Shown one piece after another: positions 1 through 8,793 of a stretch of DNA of 64,000 nt. A program made the position numbers and the translations under genes. Below the pieces are notes generated by a model. That model had not been told where the DNA came from and ran no database searches. It was given only the letters and a program-made list of their open reading frames with translations. Source of the DNA: Micromonospora sp. NBC_01699 (GTDB lineage: Bacteria > Actinomycetota > Actinomycetes > Mycobacteriales > Micromonosporaceae); contig NZ_CP109199.1 of assembly GCF_036250065.1 (NCBI RefSeq), positions 682,001-746,000 on the forward strand, read 5' to 3'. Numbering within the stretch: position 1 is the first letter of the stretch; each line of letters starts with the position of its first letter.

Positions 1-89
1 ATGACGTGGTGGTCAAGGAGGACCGGCCCGAGATTCGGGGCATGATCTTCACCGTGAGCCACCTCGTGAAGGTCGAGGAGGTCGAGTAA
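1..89 (+). CDS. rpmD: 50S ribosomal protein L30, C-terminal end (partial)
   Basis: The window opens inside this gene; the frame begins at base 3 and 28 codons are visible. The residues [20 protein letters not shown] are the typical C-terminal half of bacterial L30, a protein of the large ribosomal subunit. The stop TAA overlaps the ATG of rplO by one base (taATG), the usual tight coupling in the spc operon. The start lies outside the window. Confidence 0.93.
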   Translation, partial: DVVVKEDRPEIRGMIFTVSHLVKVEEVE

Positions 90-532
90 TGACGATCAAG
101 GTCCATCACCTGCGCCCGGCGCCCGGTTCCAAGACCGCCAAGACCCGTGTGGGTCGTGGTGAGGGTTCCAAGGGCAAGACCGCCGGTCGGGGCACCAAGG
201 GCTCCAAGGCCCGCAAGAACATCTCGGCGGCGTTCGAGGGTGGGCAGATGCCCATCCACATGCGCCTGCCGAAGCTGAAGGGCTTCAAGAACCACTTCCG
301 GGTCGAGTTCCAGGTCGTGAACCTGGACCGGCTCGCGGAGCTGTTCCCCAACGGCGGCCAGATCGGCCCGTCCGAGCTCGTCGAGGCGGGTGCGGTCCGT
401 AAGGGCCAGCCGGTCAAGGTGCTCGGTGCCGGGGATCTCGGCAACGTGACGCTCCAGGTGTCGGCGCACGCGTTCAGTGCGTCCGCCAAGGAGAAGATCG
501 CTGCTGCTGGCGGCTCGACCACCGAGCTGTAG
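89..532 (+). CDS. rplO: 50S ribosomal protein L15
   Basis: 147 residues, the normal length for L15, a late-assembling protein that contacts 23S rRNA. The basic, Gly-rich N-terminus with the [19 protein letters not shown] stretch (about residues 22-40) and the [18 protein letters not shown] segment are diagnostic of the family. The ATG overlaps the rpmD stop, so translation is probably coupled. It is the last gene before a strong hairpin at 551-580, which marks the likely end of the upstream spc transcript before secY. Confidence 0.97.
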   Translation: MTIKVHHLRPAPGSKTAKTRVGRGEGSKGKTAGRGTKGSKARKNISAAFEGGQMPIHMRLPKLKGFKNHFRVEFQVVNLDRLAELFPNGGQIGPSELVEAGAVRKGQPVKVLGAGDLGNVTLQVSAHAFSASAKEKIAAAGGSTTEL

Positions 533-550
533 GACGTAACGCGGCCGTGA

Positions 551-580
551 CGCCCGTCAGTTGTTTTCAACTGACGGGCG
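551..580 (+). terminator. hairpin terminator after rplO
   Basis: A perfect 13-bp stem (551-563 with 568-580) closes a TTTT loop 19 bases after the rplO stop. There is no U-tract behind it, which is common for actinobacterial terminators. It separates rplO from secY, so secY-adk-map probably has its own promoter in 581-750. I did not find a convincing -35/-10 pair there. Confidence 0.7.
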
Positions 581-764
581 CCACGGTCTACTAAGGGACG
601 GTGTCCCTCGTTAACATCGGACCCGGTGTATGTTCGTGGGCACACCTGCCCGGATCACCGCCGGGCTGTTAGAGTCCGATCCCAGCACTGGTATCGGGCT
701 ACCGCTCGAACCACCCTAAGCCGCGCCGGACCACCGGCGGCCCGCCTCGCGCAGGAGGATGAAG

Positions 765-2087
765 TTGCTCTCCGCCTTTTTCAGTGCGTTTCGTACGCCT
801 GACCTGCGCAAAAAGCTGCTGTTCACAGTAGCTATCATCGGCGTCTACCGACTCGGTGCGACGCTGCCCAGCCCAGGTGTGTCCTTCGGGAACGTGCAGA
901 AGTGCCTGGACACGATCCAGACCGACGGCGTCCTGTCGCTGCTGAACCTCTTCTCCGGCGGCGCGCTGCTGTCGCTGTCGGTCTTCGCGCTGGGCATCAT
1001 GCCCTACATCACCGCGTCGATCATCCTGCAACTGCTCACCGTGGTGATTCCGCGGTTGGAGCAGCTCCGCAAGGAGGGTCAGTCCGGTCAGGCGAAGATC
1101 ACCCAGTACACCCGCTACCTGACGCTCGGCCTTGGCGTCCTCCAGGCGTCGGCGTTCGTGGCGCTGGCCCGTTCCGGGCAGCTCTTCAACAACCAGTGCG
1201 ACCAGTTCCCGATCGTCCCGGAGAACACCGGGCTGCCGATGTGGCTCACCCTGGCGGTGCTGGTCATCACGATGACCGCCGGTACCGGTGTGGTCATGTG
1301 GCTCGGCGAGCTGATCACCGACCGGGGCGTCGGCAACGGCATGTCCGTGCTGATCTTCACCTCGATCGCGGCCCGGCTGCCGGGTGAGGGCTGGTCGATC
1401 AAGACCTCCAAGGGCTGGGACATGTTCCTCCTGGTCATCCTGCTGGTCCTGGTGGTCATCACCCTGGTCGTCTTCATCGAGCAGGCCCAGCGCCGGATCC
1501 CGGTGCAGTACGCCAAGCGCATGATCGGCCGGCGGATGTACGGCGGCACCTCGACCTACATCCCGCTGAAGGTCAACCAGGCGGGTGTGATCCCGGTCAT
1601 CTTCGGCTCGTCGCTGCTCTACCTGCCGCAGCTGGCGTTGCAGTTCTTCGACCAGAACAACCCGGGCGACGTACAGACCTGGATCCAGAACAACCTGGTC
1701 GATCCGAGCAGTCCGACGCACATCGTGGCGTACTTCCTGCTGATCATCTTCTTCACGTACTTCTACGTCTCGATCACGTTCAACCCGACCGAGGTCGCGG
1801 ACAACATGAAGAAGTACGGCGGGTTCGTGCCGGGTATCCGGCCGGGCAAGCCGACGGCCGACTACCTCGACTTCATCCTCAGCCGGATCACCCTCCCGGG
1901 TGCCATCTACCTGGGCGCGATCTCGATCCTCCCGAACTTCTTCTTCATCTGGCTGGACAACCAGCAGTACCAGAACTTCCCGTTCGGTGGTACTGCGGTG
2001 CTCATCATGGTCGGCGTCGGTCTGGAGACCGTGAAGCAGATCGAGAGCCAACTGATGCAGCGGAACTACGAAGGGTTCCTGCGCTAG
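765..2087 (+). CDS. secY: preprotein translocase subunit SecY
   Basis: SecY is the channel-forming subunit of the SecYEG translocon in the cytoplasmic membrane; ten hydrophobic segments fit the roughly 440-residue protein. Diagnostic stretches include LFSGGALLSLSVFALGIMPY and the C-terminal IESQLMQRNYEGFLR. An ATG lies at 759, but AGGAGG (753-758) touches it directly. The in-frame TTG at 765 has an ideal 6-nt spacing and gives the family-like N-terminus MLSAFFSAFRTPDLRKK, so I place the start there. The stop abuts the adk ATG with no gap. Confidence 0.95.
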   Translation: MLSAFFSAFRTPDLRKKLLFTVAIIGVYRLGATLPSPGVSFGNVQKCLDTIQTDGVLSLLNLFSGGALLSLSVFALGIMPYITASIILQLLTVVIPRLEQLRKEGQSGQAKITQYTRYLTLGLGVLQASAFVALARSGQLFNNQCDQFPIVPENTGLPMWLTLAVLVITMTAGTGVVMWLGELITDRGVGNGMSVLIFTSIAARLPGEGWSIKTSKGWDMFLLVILLVLVVITLVVFIEQAQRRIPVQYAKRMIGRRMYGGTSTYIPLKVNQAGVIPVIFGSSLLYLPQLALQFFDQNNPGDVQTWIQNNLVDPSSPTHIVAYFLLIIFFTYFYVSITFNPTEVADNMKKYGGFVPGIRPGKPTADYLDFILSRITLPGAIYLGAISILPNFFFIWLDNQQYQNFPFGGTAVLIMVGVGLETVKQIESQLMQRNYEGFLR

Positions 2088-2741
2088 ATGCGACTCGTTC
2101 TGGTTGGTCCCCCTGGGGCGGGCAAGGGGACCCAGGCCGAGTTCATCGCCGCCCAGCTGGCCGTGCCCAAGATCTCGACGGGTGACATCTTCCGCGCCAA
2201 CGTCACCCAGGGCACGCCGCTGGGGGTCGAGGCCAAGCGCTACATGGACGCCGGCAAGCTGGTGCCCGACGAGGTGACCATCAACATGGTGCGCGGCCGG
2301 CTGGCCGAGCCGGATGCCGCCGAGGGGTTCCTGCTCGACGGCTTTCCGCGCACCACGCCGCAGGCGGCGGCCCTGGACAAGCTCCTGGCCGACCTGGGTA
2401 CGGCGCTCGACCTGGTGATGGAACTGGTCGTGGACGACGACGAGGTGATCCGCCGGCTCTCCGGCCGGCGGACCTGTCGGGGCTGCGGCAAGATCTGGCA
2501 CATCGAGTTCGACGCGCCGAGCCGCGAGGGCATCTGCGACCGGTGCGGATCCGAGCTGTTCCAGCGGGACGACGACAAGGCCGAGACGATCGCCGAGCGG
2601 CTCCGCGAGTACGCGGACAAGACCGCGCCGCTGGTCGACTACTACGGCGCCCAGGGCAAGCTGGTGGGGATCGACGCCACCGGGCCGGTGGAGGATGTCA
2701 CGGTCCGGGCTATCGATGCGCTCCGCTCTTACGGGGGATAG
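2088..2741 (+). CDS. adk: adenylate kinase
   Basis: 217 residues. Catalyses ATP + AMP = 2 ADP in the cytoplasm. The P-loop [10 protein letters not shown] is at residues 7-16, the AMP-binding DGFPRT near 84-89. The LID domain carries two Cys pairs (CRGC about 130, CDRC about 150), so this is the zinc-binding long form found in Gram-positives and some other bacteria. The ATG follows the secY stop immediately, so the two are co-translated, as usual in this operon. Confidence 0.97.
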   Translation: MRLVLVGPPGAGKGTQAEFIAAQLAVPKISTGDIFRANVTQGTPLGVEAKRYMDAGKLVPDEVTINMVRGRLAEPDAAEGFLLDGFPRTTPQAAALDKLLADLGTALDLVMELVVDDDEVIRRLSGRRTCRGCGKIWHIEFDAPSREGICDRCGSELFQRDDDKAETIAERLREYADKTAPLVDYYGAQGKLVGIDATGPVEDVTVRAIDALRSYGG

Positions 2742-2757
2742 GGTCGGGTAACGGTGT

Positions 2758-2832
2758 GGGGTTGGGCCCCGCCGTACCCCGCTCTGGGCGGTCAGGCTTG
2801 ATCCCGCCGCAGGCACGGCGGGGCCCAACCCC
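2758..2832. repeat. palindromic intergenic repeat, copy 1
   Basis: A perfect 18-bp inverted repeat (2758-2775 with 2815-2832) encloses a loop containing GTCAGGCTTGATCCC (2791-2805). The same architecture and the same loop core recur at 29471-29543, downstream of thiC. Located between adk and map, it could act as a terminator or attenuator, but the conserved loop sequence and the second copy mark it as a dispersed repeat element. Confidence 0.75.
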
Positions 2833-2937
2833 GGTGCCCGTGGAGCGGCTTCGGGGAGCCTGCGTCACGCCACCCGGTTGGTGAACAGATGCGGGTGCGG
2901 GGATTCCTTCGGACCCGCGAGCGAAAGGTAGAGCGGC

Positions 2938-3789
2938 ATGCGCCGTCACCAGCTGGACATCCAGCTGAAGACCCCGGAGCAGATCGACAAGATGCGGTCC
3001 GCCGGACTGGTCGTCGCGGCGGCGCTGGCTCGCATGCGCGAGGCGGTCGCACCCGGGGTCTCCACCGCCGACCTCGACGCGATCGCCGAATCGGTGATCC
3101 ACGACGCCGGTGCCATCCCGTCGTTCAAGGGCTACCACGGCTTCCCGGCGTCGATCTGTTCCTCGGTCAACGAGCAGGTGGTGCACGCTATCCCGTCCGC
3201 GAAGCAGGTGCTGCGGGACGGTGATCTGATCTCGATCGACTGCGGCGCGATCCTTGACGGCTGGCACGGCGACGCGGCGATCACGGTCGGGGTGGGCGAG
3301 GCGCAACCGGAGCTGCTGCGGATGGCCGAGGTGGCCGAGGATGCCATGTGGGCGGGTATCGCCGCCGCCGCGCGTGGTTCGGCCAATGGCCGGGGCCGGC
3401 TCACCGACATCTCGGCGGCGGTGGAGATCGCGGTACGCAAGGGTGGGCGGTACGGCATCGTCGACGGGTACGGTGGGCACGGCATCGGCACCGAGATGCA
3501 CCAGGACCCGCACGTGCTCAACCACGGGCGGCCGGGGCGCGGCCCTCGGCTGGTGCCGGGCATGGCCCTGGCGATCGAACCGATGATCACGCTTGGTTCG
3601 CCGCGGACGGCGGAACTCGACGACGGCTGGACCGTGGTGACCCGGGACGGCTCGGTCGCGGCGCACGTCGAACACTCGATGGCCCTGCTGCCCGACGGGG
3701 TGTGGGTGCTCACCGCCGCCGACGGTGGTCGGGGCCGTCTGGGTGACCTGGTCACCGCTCGGCAGCCGGCCACCTCGGAACCGGTCTGA
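2938..3789 (+). CDS. map: methionine aminopeptidase, type I
   Basis: 283 residues. Removes the initiator Met from nascent proteins in the cytoplasm. The five metal ligands are recognisable: Asp in ISIDCGA, Asp in WHGDAA, His in GGHGIG, Glu in AIEPM and Glu in VEHS. There is no N-terminal SH3/zinc extension. GAAAGG at 2923-2928 is the likely ribosome site, 9 nt before ATG. The gene has the usual place after adk but is separated from it by the repeat at 2758-2832. Confidence 0.96.
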   Translation: MRRHQLDIQLKTPEQIDKMRSAGLVVAAALARMREAVAPGVSTADLDAIAESVIHDAGAIPSFKGYHGFPASICSSVNEQVVHAIPSAKQVLRDGDLISIDCGAILDGWHGDAAITVGVGEAQPELLRMAEVAEDAMWAGIAAAARGSANGRGRLTDISAAVEIAVRKGGRYGIVDGYGGHGIGTEMHQDPHVLNHGRPGRGPRLVPGMALAIEPMITLGSPRTAELDDGWTVVTRDGSVAAHVEHSMALLPDGVWVLTAADGGRGRLGDLVTARQPATSEPV

Positions 3790-3840
3790 GGCGACGGTCG
3801 GCGCTCGCCAACGTGGCGGGGCGGTGGCATCCTCGTACTC

Positions 3841-4464
3841 ATGGAGCGGCGGGGCGACATGCGGGCGGCGGACGCCGATCGGCAACTGGTCGCCGAGCGG
3901 CTCCGGCTCGCCGTGGACGAGGGCCGACTCGACCTGTACGAGTACGACGAGCGGTTGCGTGCGGCGTACGCCGCGAAGACGTACGCCGAGTTGGACGGCC
4001 TGGTGGCCGACCTGCCGGAGCCGGCGACGGTGCGGCGGGCGGATCTGACGCCGGCCGTCGGCACGGCGGCGCGGGACCCGCTGGTCCCCGGTCCGGACGG
4101 CCGTTACCCGGACGCGACCCGGCGGTGGTTGCTGGAGAACTGGACGCCCTACTTCTCGGTCGTGACGATCACGGTCGCCGGCTGGGCGATCATCTCGATG
4201 ATGGCCTGGGAGGTGCTCTACTTCTGGCCGATCTGGGTGGCCGGGCCGTGGGGCGCGATGCTGCTGGTGGGCACCGTGAGCGGCCTGGCGCACGGTAGGC
4301 CGCAGCTGGAGGCCGCGCGACGGGCCCGGAAGAAGGCGGCGAAGCGGGCCCGGCTGGAGCAACGCACCGGGTCGGCGCCGTCGACCAGCCCGGAGCCGGG
4401 GGCGGCCGGGCTCGCGGAACCGGGCCAGCGGGAAGGCTGGCAGCTCGGCGGGAAAGCCGACTAA
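3841..4464 (+). CDS. DUF1707 membrane protein with 2TM segment
   Basis: 207 residues. Residues 7-60 match the actinobacterial DUF1707 (SHOCT-like) domain, with MRAADADRQLVAERLRLAV and the DEYDERLRAAYAAKTYAEL-type helix. Two membrane segments follow (about 108-128 and 133-152) and then a basic Ala/Arg/Lys-rich tail. Function is unknown; such proteins are often small membrane regulators or scaffolds. An alternative start is ATG 3859, which fits the family N-terminus better. It interrupts the common map-infA order. Confidence 0.8.
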   Translation: MERRGDMRAADADRQLVAERLRLAVDEGRLDLYEYDERLRAAYAAKTYAELDGLVADLPEPATVRRADLTPAVGTAARDPLVPGPDGRYPDATRRWLLENWTPYFSVVTITVAGWAIISMMAWEVLYFWPIWVAGPWGAMLLVGTVSGLAHGRPQLEAARRARKKAAKRARLEQRTGSAPSTSPEPGAAGLAEPGQREGWQLGGKAD

Positions 4465-4508
4465 TATCGGCTGGTTCGTCCGATCCGCCACACCGGGGGT
4501 ACCTCGGT

Positions 4509-4538
4509 TTGGTGTCGATCCGTGGGCGAGCGTACACT
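4509..4538 (+). promoter_or_regulatory. candidate promoter for infA
   Basis: TTGGTG (4509-4514) and TACACT (4533-4538) are separated by 18 bp and resemble a housekeeping sigma promoter. They lie about 160 bp before the infA start, in the 231-bp gap after the DUF1707 gene. The call rests on motif match only. Confidence 0.4.
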
Positions 4539-4695
4539 GGCTGATCGGCGCACAGCGTCCACTCCGGCATGCCCATCCTGCGCTTCGGTGGGAGTCGGAG
4601 CCGCGGCTGGTCCGGTTGCCTGATCTTGACGAACAGGCATCCGGGTAAGGCGTTGTGAGCCGTCCGGAATTACCGACGTCAGGACAGCGGAGGAC

Positions 4696-4917
4696 ATGCC
4701 GAAAAAAGACGGAGCCATCGAGATTGAGGGTCGGGTCATCGAGCCGCTCCCGAACGCGATGTTCAGGGTCGAGCTTGCCAACGGCCACAAGGTGCTGGCT
4801 CACATCAGCGGCAAGATGCGGCAGCACTACATCCGCATCCTGCCCGAGGACCGGGTTGTCGTCGAGCTCTCGCCGTACGACCTGACCCGCGGGCGCATCG
4901 TCTACCGCTACAAGTGA
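4696..4917 (+). CDS. infA: translation initiation factor IF-1
   Basis: 73 residues, a single S1-like OB fold that binds the ribosomal A site during initiation. The sequence from [14 protein letters not shown] to RGRIVYRYK is near-identical to the actinobacterial family. GGAGGAC directly precedes the ATG. It heads the segment infA-rpmJ-rpsM-rpsK-rpsD-rpoA-rplQ. Confidence 0.98.
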   Translation: MPKKDGAIEIEGRVIEPLPNAMFRVELANGHKVLAHISGKMRQHYIRILPEDRVVVELSPYDLTRGRIVYRYK

Positions 4918-5026
4918 ATCCGGGTTCGGATTCAGTCATCTGACGACGGCCGGAATGTCCGTGTCCGTCCTCGAAGTCCGGCGCCGTGTCCACGTCGCTG
5001 GGCCTTATGGGAAGTAAGGCAAACCC

Positions 5027-5140
5027 GTGAAGGTCAAGCCGAGCGTCAAGCGGATCTGCAACAAGTGCCGGGTGATCCGCCGGCACGGCCGGGTCATGGT
5101 CATCTGCACCGACCCGCGCCACAAGCAGCGCCAGGGCTGA
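5027..5140 (+). CDS. rpmJ: 50S ribosomal protein L36
   Basis: 37 residues with a GTG start; a short gene easily missed. The translation [20 protein letters not shown] (then [17 protein letters not shown]) is a textbook L36. Cys11, Cys14, Cys27 and His32 form the zinc ribbon, so this is the zinc-dependent form. A zinc-free paralogue regulated by Zur often exists elsewhere in actinobacteria. AAGG at 5016-5019 is the likely ribosome site. Confidence 0.97.
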   Translation: MKVKPSVKRICNKCRVIRRHGRVMVICTDPRHKQRQG

Positions 5141-5147
5141 TTCCGAT

Positions 5148-5169
5148 CGGCCGGCCACTAGACCGGCCG
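5148..5169 (+). terminator. short GC hairpin between rpmJ and rpsM
   Basis: CGGCCGG (5148-5154) pairs with CCGGCCG (5163-5169) across an 8-nt loop, just after the rpmJ stop and within the 225-bp gap before rpsM. It lacks a U-tract and could be a partial terminator or an attenuation structure between the two transcript segments. Confidence 0.4.
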
Positions 5170-5365
5170 GTGTCGGGCAGCCTCGTCGCCGATCCGTAGC
5201 GCAAGAGGATCCAGTACCACAACAGAAGCTCGTCCCAGCCACGAGCGCGTGCACAAGCGGTGCACTCGTGGCTGACCCCCGGTCGGAGGCCGGGGCCCAC
5301 CGGGGCAGGTGGGATGGGTCGGGCCAGAGACCTCCGCGAGCACACCACGAGGAGCACGCCCGCGC

Positions 5366-5746
5366 ATGGCACGTCTAGCCGGCGTCGACCTCCCCCGCGA
5401 CAAGCGGATGGAGATCGCGCTCACTTACATTTTCGGGGTCGGTCGGACCCGGGCCGTTCAAACGCTCGCTGCGACCGGGATCTCTCCGGACAAGCGCGCC
5501 AAGGACCTCACGGACGAGGAGCTGGTCCAGCTCCGCGACCACATCGAGGCCAACTTCAAGGTTGAGGGTGACCTGCGCCGCGAGGTCGCCGCTGATATCC
5601 GCCGCAAGGTCGAGATCGGCTGCTACGAGGGCATCCGGCACCGCCGGGGTCTGCCCGTCCGTGGTCAGCGGACCCGTACCAACGCACGGACCCGCAAGGG
5701 CCCGAAGCGGACCGTGGCAGGCAAGAAGAAGGCCGGCCGGAAGTAA
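5366..5746 (+). CDS. rpsM: 30S ribosomal protein S13
   Basis: 126 residues. S13 sits in the head of the small subunit and contacts the P-site tRNA. The start is ATG 5366 ([20 protein letters not shown]); a longer in-frame reading from 5309 only adds a non-homologous leader. The [20 protein letters not shown] stretch and the Lys-rich tail [15 protein letters not shown] are family hallmarks. GAGGAG sits about 11 nt upstream. Confidence 0.97.
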   Translation: MARLAGVDLPRDKRMEIALTYIFGVGRTRAVQTLAATGISPDKRAKDLTDEELVQLRDHIEANFKVEGDLRREVAADIRRKVEIGCYEGIRHRRGLPVRGQRTRTNARTRKGPKRTVAGKKKAGRK

Positions 5747-5860
5747 CAACCGGAATTCCGGTCCCGCCCGATAGGGCGCGGGCCGATTTCCCGATACCGG
5801 AATCCGGGTTCAGCTCGATAGAGCCTGGCCGGACTTCCCACACTAGGAGCGCACAGACTT

Positions 5861-6268
5861 ATGCCACCGAAGGCTCGCGCCGGGGCCGCCGTCAAGAAGG
5901 TCCGGCGCAAGGAACGCAAGAACGTCGCCCACGGGCAGGCGCACATCAAGAGCACCTTCAACAACACCATCGTGTCCATCACGGACCCGACCGGTGCGGT
6001 CATCTCCTGGGCCTCGGCCGGCCAGGTTGGCTTCAAGGGCTCCCGCAAGTCGACTCCGTTCGCCGCTCAGCTGGCCGCCGAGGCCGCCGCGCGTCGGGCG
6101 ATGGAGCACGGCATGCGCAAGGTCGACGTGTTCGTCAAGGGCCCCGGCTCCGGCCGGGAGACCGCTATCCGTTCGTTGCAGGCCGTCGGGCTGGAGGTCG
6201 GGCAGATTTCCGACGTCACCCCGCAGCCGCACAACGGGTGCCGTCCGCCGAAGCGTCGTCGGGTCTGA
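5861..6268 (+). CDS. rpsK: 30S ribosomal protein S11
   Basis: 135 residues. S11 forms part of the platform of the 30S subunit. The core [19 protein letters not shown] and the C-terminal [18 protein letters not shown] are characteristic. It is separated by 114 bp from rpsM; that gap contains the palindrome ACCGGAATTCCGGT at 5750-5763 and no recognisable gene. rpsD follows after 13 bp. Confidence 0.98.
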
Positions 6269-6281
6269 GAGGTAGAGAGAG

Positions 6282-6908
6282 ATGGCTCGTTACACCGGTG
6301 CTGACTGCCGCCGTTGCCGGCGGGAGAAGATGAAGCTGTTCCTCAAGGGCAGCAAGTGCGATGGCCCGAAGTGCCCGTTCGAGTCCCGGCCGTTCCCGCC
6401 CGGACAGCACGGCCGGGGTCGGACCAAGGAGACCGAGTACCTGCTCCAGCTTCGCGAGAAGCAGAAGGCCCGTCGTGTCTACGGCGTGCTGGAGAAGCAG
6501 TTCCGCGGGTACTACGAGGAGGCTGTGGCCAAGCAGGCGAAGACCGGTGAGGTCCTCCTGCAAATCCTTGAGTCGCGGCTGGACAACGTGGTCTACCGGG
6601 CTGGCTACGCCCAGTCCCGGGACATGGCCCGCCAGCTGGTCAAGCACGGTCACTTCATCGTGAACGGCAAGAAGGTCGACATCCCGTCGTACCGCATCAA
6701 GGAACACGACATCGTCGAGGTCCGGGCGAAGTCCAAGGAGATGACTCCGTTCGTCGTCGCGCAGGCACAGGCCGGTTCCCGGACCGTGCCGGCGTGGCTG
6801 GAGGCGATCCCCAGCCAGATGAAGATCCTGGTGCACACGCTCCCGGCCCGGCAGGTCATCGACACGCAGGTCCAGGAACAGCTGATCGTCGAGCTCTACT
6901 CCAAGTAG
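6282..6908 (+). CDS. rpsD: 30S ribosomal protein S4
   Basis: 208 residues. S4 nucleates 16S rRNA folding and often represses its own operon. Four N-terminal cysteines (CRRC about 9-12, then C26 and C31) form the zinc-binding version. The S4 RNA-binding domain (about 98-160) contains [20 protein letters not shown]. Its presence between rpsK and rpoA is the widespread alpha-operon order; Streptomyces, by contrast, keeps rpsD elsewhere. Confidence 0.98.
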   Translation: MARYTGADCRRCRREKMKLFLKGSKCDGPKCPFESRPFPPGQHGRGRTKETEYLLQLREKQKARRVYGVLEKQFRGYYEEAVAKQAKTGEVLLQILESRLDNVVYRAGYAQSRDMARQLVKHGHFIVNGKKVDIPSYRIKEHDIVEVRAKSKEMTPFVVAQAQAGSRTVPAWLEAIPSQMKILVHTLPARQVIDTQVQEQLIVELYSK

Positions 6909-7062
6909 GCCCGACAACCGCTCGGATCGGTCCGGGGTTGGCCGTACGGCACAGCGTTGCCGTGGTCGGCCCCGGATCCGACCCCGGGCGGTCGCCAGCG
7001 AGCTGGCATGGCAACACAGACGGGCGTCAAATGGTGGGCGCCCCGAACCAAGGAGAACAGAA

Positions 7063-8085
7063 GTGCTTATTACCCAGCGGCCGACCCTCTCCGAGGAGTC
7101 GATCAGCGAGACCCGGTCCCGGTTCACCATCGAGCCGCTTGAGCCGGGCTTCGGTTACACCCTGGGCAACTCGCTCCGGCGTACGCTGCTGTCGTCCATC
7201 CCGGGCGCGGCCGTGACCTCGATCAAGATCGACGGCGTCCTGCACGAGTTCACCACGATCCCCGGTGTCAAGGAGGACGTGGTCGAGCTGGTCATGAACG
7301 TCAAGGAGCTCTGCGTCAGCTCCGACCACGACGAGCCGGTCAGCATGTACCTGCGCAAGCAGGGCCCCGGCGACGTCACCGCCGCGGACATCCAGCCGCC
7401 GGCCGGGGTGTCGGTGCACACCGGTGACCTCAAGCTCGCCACCCTGAACGGCAAGGGCCGGCTCGACATGGAGCTGACCGTCGAGCGGGGTCGCGGCTAC
7501 GTCACCGCCGCGCAGAACAAGCAGTCCGGCGCCGAGATCGGCCGGATCCCGGTCGACTCGATCTACTCGCCGGTGCTGAAGGTGACCTACCGGGTCGAGG
7601 CGACCCGGGTCGAGCAGCGCACCGACTTCGACCGTCTGATCATCGACGTCGAGACCAAGGCGTCGATCGGCCCGCGTACCGCCCTGGCCTCGGCCGGTTC
7701 CACCCTGGTCGAGCTCTTCGGCCTGGCCCGGGAGCTGGACGAGACGGCGGAGGGCATCGACATCGGCCCGTCGCCGCAGGACGCGCAGCTCGCGGCGGAC
7801 CTGGCGCTGCCGATCGAGGAGCTGGACCTCACCGTCCGCTCCTACAACTGCCTCAAGCGCGAGGGCATCAACTCCGTTGGTGAGCTCATCGGGCGCACCG
7901 AGGCAGACCTCCTCGACATCCGGAATTTCGGTCAGAAGTCGATCGACGAGGTCAAGATGAAGCTCGCCGGGATGGGCCTGGGGCTGAAGGACTCGGCTCC
8001 CAACTTCGACCCGGCGCACGTCGTGGACACCTTTGGCGAGGGCGACTACGACACCGACGACTACCGCGAGACCGAGCAGCTTTGA
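7063..8085 (+). CDS. rpoA: DNA-directed RNA polymerase subunit alpha
   Basis: 340 residues. The N-terminal domain (about 1-230) dimerises and assembles beta and beta'; the C-terminal domain (about 255-320, with [19 protein letters not shown]) binds UP elements and activators. The start is GTG 7063 with AAGGAG at 7050-7055. The gap of 154 bp after rpsD holds no gene. The acidic tail [15 protein letters not shown] is typical of actinobacteria. Confidence 0.98.
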   Translation: MLITQRPTLSEESISETRSRFTIEPLEPGFGYTLGNSLRRTLLSSIPGAAVTSIKIDGVLHEFTTIPGVKEDVVELVMNVKELCVSSDHDEPVSMYLRKQGPGDVTAADIQPPAGVSVHTGDLKLATLNGKGRLDMELTVERGRGYVTAAQNKQSGAEIGRIPVDSIYSPVLKVTYRVEATRVEQRTDFDRLIIDVETKASIGPRTALASAGSTLVELFGLARELDETAEGIDIGPSPQDAQLAADLALPIEELDLTVRSYNCLKREGINSVGELIGRTEADLLDIRNFGQKSIDEVKMKLAGMGLGLKDSAPNFDPAHVVDTFGEGDYDTDDYRETEQL

Positions 8086-8133
8086 TTTTCGGCTAGCTGG
8101 AGATCAGCTGCCCACTATTGAGGAGCACCAAGC

Positions 8134-8706
8134 ATGCCCACGCCCACCAAGGGTCCCCGCCTCGGCGGCAGCCCCGCGCACGAGCGGCTGATGCTGGCCA
8201 ACCTGGCCACCGCGCTGTTCCAGCACGGCAAGATCAAGACGACCGAGACCAAGGCCAAGCGGCTGCGGCCCCTGGCGGAGCAGCTCATCACCAAGGCCAA
8301 GCGCGGCGACCTGGCCAGCCGCCGCAAGGTGCTGGGCACGGTGAAGGACAAGGACGTCGTCTACACCCTGTTCGACCAGATCGCGCCCCGGTACGCCAAC
8401 CGTCCGGGTGGCTACACCCGGATCGTGAAGACCGGACCGCGCAAGGGTGACAACGCGCCGATGGCGATCATCGAGCTGGTCGAGGAACTGGTCGTCGCCC
8501 CGGCGCCGACCGGTACCACCGGGCAGAAGACCGCCGCCCGCAAGGCGGCCCAGCAGGACAAGGTCGAGGCGCTCGCCCCCACGGACGAGACCGAGACCCG
8601 TCCGGCCGACGCCGGGGACCAGGACGCCGAGGCGCCGGAGTCGGTGTCGGGCGACACGGCGGCCGCCCGCGAGGACACCGACGAGGCTGACAACGCCAAG
8701 TCCTGA
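8134..8706 (+). CDS. rplQ: 50S ribosomal protein L17 with acidic C-terminal extension
   Basis: 190 residues. The first 120 residues ([20 protein letters not shown] through the [17 protein letters not shown] segment) are canonical L17. The remaining 65 or so residues are an Ala/Asp/Glu/Thr-rich tail of low complexity, a common actinobacterial extension of unknown role. GAGGAG lies at 8119-8124. A strong terminator follows the stop. Confidence 0.97.
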   Translation: MPTPTKGPRLGGSPAHERLMLANLATALFQHGKIKTTETKAKRLRPLAEQLITKAKRGDLASRRKVLGTVKDKDVVYTLFDQIAPRYANRPGGYTRIVKTGPRKGDNAPMAIIELVEELVVAPAPTGTTGQKTAARKAAQQDKVEALAPTDETETRPADAGDQDAEAPESVSGDTAAAREDTDEADNAKS

Positions 8707-8721
8707 CCTCGGGCTGACGTC

Positions 8722-8755
8722 GGGCCCGGCACCCTCTCGCGGGGGTGCCGGGCCC
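8722..8755 (+). terminator. intrinsic terminator of the alpha operon
   Basis: A perfect 13-bp GC-rich stem (8722-8734 with 8743-8755) with an 8-nt loop is followed by TTCCTTTTCC. It lies 16 bases after the rplQ stop and before truA, so truA is either read through or has its own promoter. Confidence 0.85.
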
Positions 8756-8793
8756 GTTCCTTTTCCGGTACGGCGGGTTCAGGGGGTACGGCA

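Noticed and set aside
581-750. secY promoter
   Set aside because: TTAACA (611-616) and TATGTT (629-634) are only 12 bp apart, and TAGAGT (669-674) lacks a -35; no pair was good enough to list.
699-2828. Long minus-strand frames opposite secY-adk and opposite rpoA, nasC, glmS and other genes
   Set aside because: High GC opens antisense frames. None shows a recognisable domain, and codon use follows the opposite strand.
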